Source: Colletotrichum lupini (lineage: Eukaryota; Ascomycota; Sordariomycetes; Glomerellales; Glomerellaceae). Taken from it: a DNA stretch of 64,000 nucleotides. Positions 51,631-62,171 of this stretch are shown here, piece by piece (position 1 is the first letter of the stretch; each line of letters opens with the position of its first letter). Where the stretch lies: assembly GCF_023278565.1 (NCBI RefSeq), contig NC_064676.1:4898001-4962000 (forward strand). The letters are read 5' to 3'. Both the position numbers and the translations under genes were made by a program. The notes under the pieces were generated by a model. It was not told the DNA's origin and made no database searches. It saw only the letters and a list, made by a program, of their open reading frames with translations.

Positions 51631-51648
51631 CCCCCCCCCCCCCCCCCC
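51631..51648 (+). repeat. Poly-C tract of about 18
   Basis: The longest homopolymer in the window, followed by TT and another C5. A minus-strand G-run of this length could be quadruplex-forming. Confidence 0.85.
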
Positions 51649-53881
51649 TTCCCCCTTCACTGGGTTTGCCCAGATCGCAGGTCCAGTGTTGGGCGCGCGG
51701 GAAATCTTTGAAACCAAATGAAAGAAAGAAGCCTGAAGGTGCATTTAGCATAAGAAAGGCGGGGGGAGGGGGAGGAGGAGGGGAGGACAGAGGGGAAAAT
51801 GGCTTCTCGGCGCGAGTTCTGTCTTGGGGTTGATGGTGTCTCACGTCGCGGCGCTCCGCTCTGCACGCTAGAGCAGCCCCCGAAACACGGGAGCCCGCAC
51901 CGGACGGTCGGGACAGGAAGACACCACAGCTTCGGGGCATTTTGTAGCCTATGTTGACTGAGATGTTCCCGACTGATGGATGTTGATCTGGTTGAGGCTA
52001 CACCACCATCCTCCCTTTACGGCCACAGTCTGACGAAGTCCGCGCAAAAGTGGCCGCCCGGCAATACCCATACAGGAAGGGAAGAGGCAGACGTCGTTCT
52101 CTGTTCAGCATGCATAACAGAGGAACGGTAGCTACACTTTCACTCCATGCCCGGACTTCTACAAATGTTCATGGCCTCTACACAGCATACGTACGGCATG
52201 CCCTCACGCCAAGACAAAACAAATTGATAAGGCGGCTAGCGTGTAGCGGAATGCATGACGTCGGGATCTGTCTTGTCCTTGTTCGGATAATGGCATCAAG
52301 CCGGGTCCACCATGCGGCGGAGCGGCCGGGCTCCAGGTCCCGGAGCGTTGAATACCGTCCCGTCGGTGGGGGCCCCACGCACTAGGTTGTCCCGCCATGT
52401 TTCTCCGATCCCGCTGGTGACTAAGCAGGATTTCGGTAATGGCAGCCCCCCGCCGTTGTCGATGAGCTCCTCGCGGAAACATGGACCGGAATGCCGCCAT
52501 GAAAAGAATCGGGCCCAACCGGCCAAGATGGAGAGATTGACTGTGTCCTCAGCTTCGGGTTGCCCGGCACTGTTGGAACTTGAAGGCTATCTCCCACACT
52601 CGGCTCTTGTGCATCTGCATTCCTAACTTCTCAATGGAGCTCAAACCCGAAGAAGAAGGCCCTTAGACAGGGCCCCTCAATCACAATCCCCTCTCGCGCC
52701 ATTGTTGCCTTCCAATCGCCTCGCACGACATCAAATCACAGCCTTTGGTTGATCTGTATACGTAGTGATTAGGTCCCAGGGTCGAAGAACAAGACCAAAC
52801 CAACACAGACGAAATGCGCCAATTGACCTATGGGATATGGCGCAGGCCCCAGGAGATGGAGCCCGCAGAGCTGCAGTCCTGCAGAAACGCTGCATTTGGT
52901 TGCACTTATACGTTGTGGGTTGTGGGGTCGTGTGTTCTCCGTTGTGGTTCCAACAAGCAAGAAGCAGGCTCCAGCAAATGGTACGAATTTGCCGCTAAAG
53001 GCAAGGTGCGGTGGGCGAAAGAAAGAGGAGGTACCCAGCATCTGGGCAGACGCCGTTTGAAGCGAGAGCTTGGCGGACCATTGAATGCAAAGTTGTCCGT
53101 TGTTGGAGTGTGTTTCCCATTCAATGCGGATCTATCTGGCGGTGCTCTCGCAGTACAGTTCCGTCGCCAGGGGTCTCGTGCTTGAGGTGCCCCATTGACT
53201 TAAGACTGACCAGGCAGGTAACGGGGGCCTGCGTGAATGCTCTACCAACTGCGTTTCTTGTTCCTTTCTCTGCGTGCCCTGCGCGCTCTCCTGAGCTCTG
53301 GATTCCTCTCCTTCCCTTCCTCGTCCGTATGTGGGTGTTTGTGTGTGTCCCCTTTCCCCTCACCATCCGGCCTCCTATACTCTACTGTGTACACCATCCA
53401 AGTCCCACTATCTTCTTCTTTTTCCTCCCAGCTACCTGGGTCGGAATGTGTACATGTTTCCTCTTTACTCGTATGCAGCACCTGTCATCTTTTGACTTTG
53501 CCGACTGGACAGCGCTCCTGAAGGGTTGATTGGCGTCAAATCAGTAAAATATCAAAACCTTGTCAACAGGCACTGAATATCCGTACATTGCTCTGCATTG
53601 TGCAACGGTATCTCCAACGAAGCAAACCAAGGCTTCGACCCCGCTCGACGTCGCGTATACCCGTACCTTACCTTATTACCTACTCAAAAAGACCCCACCG
53701 CTTTTACCTAGTGCTATCGCCGGCCGGACCACCGCACTTTCCCCGTCCTGTTTCCTCTACCTACCCTCCCGTCGCCTCATCTCACATCACACGTTCTATC
53801 TGCTGGGAAATCATAGCAAAAAAGTCGTGCCATCTCGAAAAAACACTATCGGAAATTTTAGCTTTGATCTTTCACGCCAAT

Positions 53882-56179
53882 ATGTTTGGCACATATCCCG
53901 CCCTGGGTGAGTTTACAATTTCATTGAGTGCAGCCAGTGTCGGTCATTATCTCATCTACCTTTTTCTGAATAAGACGAAAATGACAATGCTTTGTGACCT
54001 TTTTGGCGCCTTTCCCAGACGTCTATTGTGCGATGGCGCCCCTATTCGTTGCTGAGCGCAAGTTGTCATCCGTTTCTCCCTCACCCCCATTCTACTTCAT
54101 CGTTCCCTCTGCAGCGTCTTGCCTCTGCATCATCCTCTTCTTCACAAGTAACATTATCCTACCGTACCCTCCATCAATGCCTTCACGGCTTATCCTACTC
54201 CAACCTTAAAACACAGAAGCCGTCAATGCCGCTATCTGTCGTGATCCTGCAACGGGAGCCCATCCCTTCCGCGCTTGATCTACCTCCATTCTTTGGCACC
54301 GCTTCCTTGGCGGTCCGTTCGCGGGGTCGCCTGGCTGGTCTCGGCCGGCGTCCGCTTTCTGTCGCCCGAATTTCGTCTCACCCGGCAACTTTCATTTCTC
54401 AGTGTTCAGCCAATAGTTTAAACGGGAGCCTCTTACACATCTTGGGACTGCTAGGGCTATTGCGGCACTCGGATACTCTCGAGTGTTCATCAAGTATGTC
54501 ATCCTAACAATAGCTTGCTAGCAAATCTGCCCACCGCAGTCAAGATCGACCCGAAAGATATCCCACCTCCAACGCCAGTCACTCTGCCACAGAGCCGGCC
54601 TCAGCTGGATGCTCCGTCGACGACGCCGGCGAGCCAGAAGAAGCCATTGACATCGGTCCTGCAGGACATCTATCGCCCCGGAGACATCAACACCGCCATT
54701 TTCGACGCTTTGGGGGTACACCTCATCCCGGATGCTCCCACAGCGGATCTCATTCCCGATTCCGCTTACCTGCCCGACTTTGAAGGCTGGGGCAAGCTCT
54801 CCCCTGAGGAGGCACGTGAGAAGAACGCGGAAACCCGAGTGGTTCTGAACAATGGCGTTCAGTCGCCCGGCTGCCAGACCTTTCTCGACCGTCAGCGTGA
54901 GCTATCTCACTCAAATGAGGATGCGTTCCGTACCGTGAGGCGCATCCCCGCGCCCAAGGGGCAGCAGCAGGCACGCCTAGGCAACTCATACGAGTTCTTT
55001 AGGTGCCTAGAGGCCTTCACTACGTATTGGGATGACCCCACGAACCCCTATGTGCATACCGAGGAGGCGCAAGAGGCCAAGGATGTCACCGTCGACGGCG
55101 ACAAGACCGAGCGGGACAACCCAAAGACCCCGGAACGACCTCGCATCTTCCGCACCTCGACCGGCTCGTCGATGCCAGGCGAGTACCGCCAGAGCTTGTT
55201 AACAGCCTTCCTCAAGCTTGTAGCATATGATTTCGGCTGCAACGTCTCGGCTCCCCGGACAGAACCCCGTCTGCATATCACCAGCGGGCCCGCGCCTTCG
55301 TCGCAAACGCAGCTCTCCAAGCACCAGCAAGCAGCCGCCGCCGCCGCTACCCCGAGGACGTCATACTTCGCCTCCGGATGCACCTTCATCTTCCGGACCC
55401 CTCGCACGCGCGAAGCGGCCCGGCAGGGCATCGTAGAGGGGCCCCTCGCCGCCGTCTCGGCGCGCGCGAGCATCTCGTTTGATAAAGAGAACGAAGAGGT
55501 CATTGACCTGGCCCGCGAGCTCGTTGCCGCTCTTCTCACGGCCCAGCACCGGGCGCGTGAGGGCAAGACGGAGAAGAAGTTTGGCGACGGCGCGTGGTGG
55601 ACGACGAAGCCGCGCTGGGGCGGCGGGTCCGGCGGGCCCATTGGGCGTGAGGTCGAACGGGACGCCATCCAGGGCGACAAGGACGACGCCGCCTCTGCTG
55701 CCGGGGCTGCTACCTCCGGCTCCGGAGAGAGGGGCCAGCCCGCCGCCAAGAAGCCGCGCAAGAACATGTCCATCTACGACAACTATCGCATGGTCCGCCC
55801 GCCCTCGGCCAGCTGGGACCGCAAGACGCGCTACGAGGCCATTGGAAAAGTCAAGGGCGTCGGGTACGACGACGTCTACGTGATTAGCTCGCTGTTCCAC
55901 CACATTAGCGTCCTGCGCGTGCGCGTGCCGGAACGGCTTCTCGAGGTGCTCGAGGGCGCGGCCGAGCAGACGGGCGGCGACGATGATGTCCGCAGGAGCT
56001 GGGGACAGGTTGAGGCACGCCGGAGCCCGTGGTATGATTTCTTCGTGCTCGAGGAGCGGCTTGAGGCTATGAAGCTTGTTTGGTCGCTCATGGGCTGGCT
56101 GATGAGAAAGCCTGAGGAGGAGGAGGCGGCGGTGGAAGTGAAGAAGACGGAGGAGGATGTCAAGATGGTCGATGCTTGA
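53882..56179 (+). CDS. Uncharacterised fungal protein, 560 aa
   Basis: Family not recognised. The main exon is 54522-56179, open throughout. The in-frame codon at 54,515 is TTG, not ATG, so an upstream exon is needed. A fitting one is 53882-53906 (MFGTYPAL plus one base, donor GTGAGT), whose phase 1 matches the acceptor TAG at 54,521 with a CTAAC branch site 15 bases before it; the intron would be 615 nt. Seen in the protein: a Pro-rich N-part (DPKDIPPPTPVTLP), a conserved-looking block YRPGDINTAIFDALGVHLIPD, a Gln/Ala-rich linker, a middle ASGCTFIFRTPRTREAARQG, a disordered G/D/E/A-rich patch, a basic KKPRKN that could be a nuclear signal, then a folded-looking end (YDNYRMVRPP, YDDVYVISSLFHH, WYDFFVLEERLEAMKLVWSL) and an acidic tail. 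The 3' half is GC-rich, giving a 326-codon mirror ORF. No membrane span or signal peptide. The body is secure; the start is tentative. Confidence 0.72.
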
Positions 56180-59100
56180 GATGGGACAAGAAGGGGGAGA
56201 AGCATGTTGGATGAAGTTGGAGAGTGGCGATAATGAGAGGGTGAGAAGGAAGAACATTTTTACATTTCTGGGCATGGCCAAGCTTGATAGATGGCTGACA
56301 ATGTCAAAAGACCAAATTATATTGAGCTTTATCCTCCCCATTGTGTGTCATCTTTCCATATACGGCTGTTGTATTAGCTATACAAACCCATTGTCGCTGT
56401 GCGTGTCGACTGGCAGTGGGTATATCTTCAACTCAAGCTAACCTGACAAAGTCATGATCCCATGCCCTGAGCGAAAAGTCTTCTTAGCAGCAGCAGAATT
56501 GTACCCCATCGCCAGCCCTTCAAAGAGACGGTATATATGTAACATGGCCATCAGGGCACCGAGGTTGTTCAACGTCTTTGGGAACCAGGCTATCTTCCCT
56601 TCTGGAGTGGCTAGATCATCCCTTCGACTTTATCTCTCACGATCCTCACGTACTGAAACCAGTTTCCCAATTTCGACTTTTGAATTTCTTTTCCATCAGA
56701 GTGAGTGAGTGAGAGAGAGACATGGGATGAAGCTAATCTGCCATTCCTCCTCCCAAGCCAAAATCATTGGCTTGGCTTTCTGGTCTGTGATAGGCAAGGT
56801 TCATGCACCATTGGAGTTTCCTCGGTCATCTGGGCTGACCATGTTCAGGCCGTCGGTATAATAAGTAGTTTTTGAATAATGCACCTTGAGAGGCTACAAC
56901 AAAATAGCGTTTAGGGTTGGTTTGATGACTAGACCTTGAGATAAGCCCGGTGTCTCGATGTACCATTGAGGCGATGATGAAGATGTCGGAGCTTGTTTGC
57001 TCACAGTATTGCCCCAAGATGTTCGCTGAGAACTGTGTCATGAAACCGACTTGACGAGAATATCAATTACTTCCCCAAACTAGAGCAGTCCCGTCTACCC
57101 AGGAGTACTGCAGCACATAGAGCGTTTCTACGGTGTTTCCCATGGAAAAAATATCTCTACAACCACGCTCCCCGCCTCGTGCAGCACTGCATCTCATGAT
57201 CTAAGAGGAAGTGCTACAGGTGAAGCTATACAACACATCACGATGAAGGTGGCACGTGCTCCATGCAACTTGATCACTCGAGGAGCAGTGCGTAAACGTA
57301 AAAGTCCCAAGGCCTCAAGCCTGAGAATGCAGATGTCGACGGTATGTCGACAGGGCGATCCCCTACATATTGCATCCAATTTCTGGCCAATCAACGTTCC
57401 CTTTCGACACTGGGAGTCTAGAATGCATTGGAATGGCAACCCAAGTATGTGACAATCTGGTGTGTTCATCAAAGACATGCTACTGCAGGCGGTCCACCCC
57501 GCTCAGTTAGGAGAAATGGTTACGAAACGTCTGTCTCGCGGGCTTCCACTGCAAACTAGGGCCATCGCGGCAGCGCCACCGGGAACCGTTCAACACTTGC
57601 ATATTTGGATGTCGTATCCCATCGATTGATCGAGCTTATAGCATCGTGTTATTGAGCTCCCTGCGCCTGAAAGGCTTTGACTTGGCGGTTGACTAAAGCA
57701 ATGAAGCCGGTGGGCTGGTTTCGACGGAAGTGGCATTCGGATACGAAAGCTGAAAAGCCTCAAGATTGTAGAGACCACGAGTTTAGACATCACCGCAGCT
57801 AAATCGGGCATCGGGATCCGTTGAGCTGAGCCGAAGACACTGCTAGCAGGATGATGGATCATGAATGAGACCGCCCCAGAAGTAAGGAGCAGAGTGAAGA
57901 AACCGCCAGACTAGGCGATGAGGCCCGCTTGATCTGATTTCTCCGAGACCTGGTTCCGGACGAAATTCGAGAAAAATCATCTTTTGCAGGCGATGATGGC
58001 CCATTTACCCTAAATCGAGATCAAAATGTGGGAAAACGTGAACCTGAGACCTGTGATATGCTGGTGTATCAACCTTAAGGTCGGCTAACCACACTCTTGG
58101 GCGGCAGAAGCCCACCGTGTCTAGTGGTGACGGAAGATGCCACAAGGTCACGATGCGTGCGGTGCATCTCGGTCTTAGTTTGATGTCCATTGGCCCCGAT
58201 GGTAAGGATGAATGTCCCGGGACGACGGCGCCATGCAGCCAAGCACCAGAGGCGTGGGACAAGATGCCCACGAGGCTTGGTAGAATGCTATGCGCCAGCC
58301 GAACGTTGAACTTTTAGCCCATAGCCACGTCTCTCGTAAGTCGACAACTTGGTGTCCAATCGATTTCAGCCACGTTCCCGGGGGTGGTGTTTAGCTTTGG
58401 TCTGCTCAGAGACACGGTCGTATGCTTCCTCTCCACGTTGCCGGACTACCTCATTTTGGACTTGGATAGACAGGTCTTGCAGGCCGCCAGAGGTCGAAAT
58501 TACCTTCCCGAGTCGTTGGACGGCTTGGAATCGAAACCCCTTTGGCGGAATGGAGGCTGCATATACCGTCTGCATACTTCTTGTGCGGTGAGGTGTCAAA
58601 GACATGCACCTACGAATAAAGCACATACTGTGAGATGTGACCCGTCCGGATGAAGTTGTCTAAGACCAGTCAGTTGGGGTCTCGGGCAGATGCCGGTATG
58701 ATGGTGTCGCTTCTGGACCCCAAATGCTAGGTACCAGGGGTAAGAGGGAAAAATGCAAAAGGTGATGATTCGTCAGAAATCGACGCGGCCCCTGTCCGTC
58801 AGGAACGCCACAGTGATCGGCAATCCCGTAAGCTTACCAGATTGAGATCGGGGAATAAACGAGTGCGTACTTGAGCTCCTATCAACCACAGACGTCGCGT
58901 TCCGATTTCTCATTGGCGCTGTTTCGCTGGGACTGTGCACCAAAACGGTTCGAACGAGAGACGGGAATCCCCTCGTACGACATGAACAGCGCGTCCGTCA
59001 CTATTGACGGCGCGCTTTCACTAGAGCTCAAGCTAGAAGACTGCTGTCACCCAGAACTCAACGAGACGGAGGGTCGATGTTGCGTGCAGTCGGCCAGGTA

Positions 59101-62100
59101 TGACATCACCGGGCTCGGGTCAGTCAGTGGCTTTGAGGTTGGCAAGACAGCTTTGAGTTCGGCGCATGCTCCGTAACGAGGTTGGAGATGGGACGGATGG
59201 CCTGGGACGACCAGGGTGCCGATATCGATCTGCGGAAACGTTGGAAAGCTCAATTGCCCATGAATCCTGGGCTTATGTTGCCCATGACTTCTGGTTGGAC
59301 CATTTGCCACGACCGTCAAATTGGTAATGAGCCCAATGCCAGCCAGGAGACTGCCGTTGAAAATGGAGCCATGTAGCATCCGATTGAGTAGCGACACTAG
59401 TCCATGGGATGATGGCCGGGCTGGCGCAACGGTGCTAACGTCGGAAAGCCGACAGCGACAACATGACATATTGACCAAGCGGCTCAGCACAGCTGGGGTT
59501 TCGAAGCGAAGCGAAGTGGATGGGTTTACCGCGCGGAGGCAGCCGACTCTAATGCAGTCCGAGCTGTGGTACTATCGCGAGGCGCTTTCAGCACCGAGCA
59601 AACGACTCAACGTTTGGTTCGACTGACGCGATATGGCGTCTAAGTGTGCCGTTGGAGGTAGGTAGCGCGGCATAGCCCTGCTGGATCGGCGTAGGGCGGT
59701 CAACTTTGGCGTCAAGTCTCAGCTTGACCGGGGCAGAGAGTTCAGCGGGACCATCTTGGTCGGGTGGAGACGAGCACAGCAGCGCCAGGGCCGTGGATGA
59801 TGGATCAAGATCGAGTACCTAGTGTATTCAGAGTCTAGAGCGACTGCTTGGGTCCTGGGATGGGCGGGAGTGACGCATAGGTAGAGGGTGGAGGTGAAGC
59901 TGGATGACGGTATTGCTTGGTGCCCCTGTGGGCTAGGGTCAACTGTGTAAGGGAGGGAGGGCGAGGCGGTAGGTGGTTAGTTTGCGGTTCGTTCCCATAT
60001 TGAACATGCTTTGCTTTGGTGCGGTTCCGTTTTGGTGACCGCTGCCGAGACGTCTCGGGGAATGAAGTAGGTAACCTAAGATTCCGTTTCCCCAAGTCAC
60101 ATATCGAGTTGAGAATGATTGCGGCTGAAGATAGTGCAAGGGTTGTCTTGGATTGGCGAGTAGGCTGAAGAGTGAAGACTCGGAGAGAGGAATGCGAAAC
60201 CTTGGAGGGCAATGGGCAACAAGATTTGCAGTCCGAGTGTGCCAATCTGGAGGTCCCTTGCACCGTATTCCTTGGTGAACACCCGACTATGGCAATGACG
60301 AAGATGCAGAGAAAAGTCCGAAGGTTGCACGCAATATTCCGTACGAAGTACTACTGCCGTACTGCGTAAGGTATGCTACGTACTCGGTATGCATGGCAAG
60401 CCGCAGGAGAAGGGCAGGGCAGGAGCGGTGGCACCGAGCCCCAGTCACCCAGGTCAGGGACGGTAGGAACGGTAAGGTACCAAGGTAAGGTAGGTAGGGA
60501 CGATGGGCGCGACATCCATCACATGGTGACATGGTGGCATCGCAGCAAGTGCTGTTTACATACAAGCCCTAAAAAGGGACTAGCGCTGTCAACTGTGCCC
60601 CATTTCTCGGTTCTCACCGGGCTGGGAACGGCCTTGGTATGGCCCGTGCTCGTGGCTGATTGCCTGCGCACCTGCCACCTGCCCTGCGTTTTTTCCCCAA
60701 GTGCAAGAGCATCTCCGGTGCAGACTACCCTTAGGTGCAGACCCTGCCCCGGTCATGCTTGCTTAGCTAATGCATACAAAAAAAAAACACCATCAAACAC
60801 ATCAGATGCTCCCATGCACTGCACTGCAGTGAGAGGTGGGCGGATTGTGAGGTACTCGGATCCACCTCCGCTAGCAAAAGACTCTTGGGAACTTGGGCTT
60901 TGAGGCCGTCTCTGCCGTTTCTTCCGTCAAAGTCCAATCGCTATGGTGCCCGGCCTGCCACATGCCGTTGCTTTCCTCGGCGCCTACGACGACTGATCCA
61001 ACATTACGTAGTCTTGTTAGCCCTACACTCATCATCTACCTCCACTTTGCGAATCTCTTTCCACTTTACTACCTTGATCTCATACTTGGTCTCGTGCTTG
61101 TTAAGTCGTGCTCTTGACGGTGCCTCAATAGGTACCTACCGAGTTGCAGTGAGTGTGATACTTTGTAGTGTACCTATAAGCTAAGATAGGTAAGGTATGT
61201 TGTGTGGTTAGATTGTTTCTTCCCTCGGCACCCCCCTCCCCGCCAAAGGCCCAAAACACATTCAGCCCAGCCAGGAAAGGGTGAAGGTGCTGGACAGTGG
61301 ACCTGGTGCGTGCCGACAACCTTAGCTCGAACCCCTCCACCACACACCCACGCCGCAGCGCCGCAACGCCGCGGCGCATCTTGAGCCTTGAGGCACCCTG
61401 CTCCTACCTTACCTGACCGATACTCCAGCACATTCTACATTCCTCACATTTCTTCGCTCCTCCAACCCGAACACTCCGTTCACCTCCATTTTCTCCTTCT
61501 CCCATCACCTCAGCTCGCTTTCTTTTCGAGGCTGTATTGCATATCCGCGCCGTCATTTCTTTTTACTGCCACACCAGCTCACACCTCTGTTGCGCCCAGC
61601 TACTGAATCATCGTCCATCCCAAATCTACCTACCCAACTGTACCTCCGCCTACCAAAGCTCTGCCGAAGCCGTCTTCTACCCCAATCCGTCTCACAAGCC
61701 GGCTCCAAACCATCAAAAGAGTCAACTAGGGTTCTTAGCCACCCTTGCTGCAGGATCCCTTTCCCGCTTTGAGATAGGCCCTTCAGCTAGCCCTCCTCCT
61801 CCTCATATCGTAAGGCACTGGTAAGCTTGTCCACGCTCCTCCAACCAGTTTCGCGCTCGAGAAAGGCTGACACTGCTCTTGTGCTCACCAACTTAGTCTC
61901 GAGACCTAAGCACGCGCATTCTCATCCCGTCCCTACACCTCAATCACGACCCCCTCGCTTCCCCTCACTATTCTCTGAACTCGCGACAACCGTACTTCAG
62001 CTTCGTCGCGCATCTATAAAGACATCCAGTCCCCGAAATCTTCCCTGTCAACCCACTCCTTTTCGAAGACCATCTCGTCGAGCTAGAACCTCCTCCCACC

Positions 62101-62171
62101 ACGGCTTGTTGGCCTCGGGTCATCAAATACACATAAATCGGGTCTGAGAATAGTCTCGCCGTCTCAACAAG
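56180..62171. other. Gene-poor region of 6 kb between the 560-aa gene and the metacaspase gene
   Basis: No supported gene. ORFs of 90-176 codons overlap on both strands (for example 59,047-59,490 minus; 60,373-60,903 plus) without recognisable motifs. AGGTA/TACCT clusters lie at 60,470-60,500 and 61,120-61,200. From about 61,390 to 62,171 the plus strand is C/T-rich with little G, probably promoter and leader of the metacaspase. Confidence 0.55.
61390..62171 (+). other. C/T-rich probable 5' leader of the metacaspase gene
   Basis: About 780 bases of C- and T-rich, G-poor plus strand ending with CAAGATGTC at the start codon. Several short upstream ORFs. The transcription start is not readable. 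Confidence 0.45.

Larger units (their letters stand above)
45694..53881. other. Gene-poor region of 8.2 kb between the proline-rich gene (-) and the 560-aa gene (+)
   Basis: No protein gene is convincing. The minus strand is pyrimidine-rich from 45,700 to about 46,330, probably the proline-rich gene's leader; the plus strand becomes C/T-rich from about 53,240. Between lie a GGA tract (46,628-46,650), an AGC microsatellite (47,090-47,119), a TCG run (49,268-49,288), a long poly-C (51,631-51,648), TACTCCGTA at 48,961 and 50,644, and a 149-codon minus ORF with several Cys at 48,085-48,534 (see findings). Confidence 0.55.

Noticed and set aside
58940..58965. tRNA B-box-like GGTTCGAAC
   Set aside because: The flanking bases do not pair into a T-arm or acceptor stem, and no A-box at the right distance was found; no tRNA or 5S gene seen elsewhere either.
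59047..59490. 147-codon minus-strand ORF with a mildly hydrophobic middle
   Set aside because: No family, no convincing span or signal peptide, overlapping plus-strand ORFs equally good.
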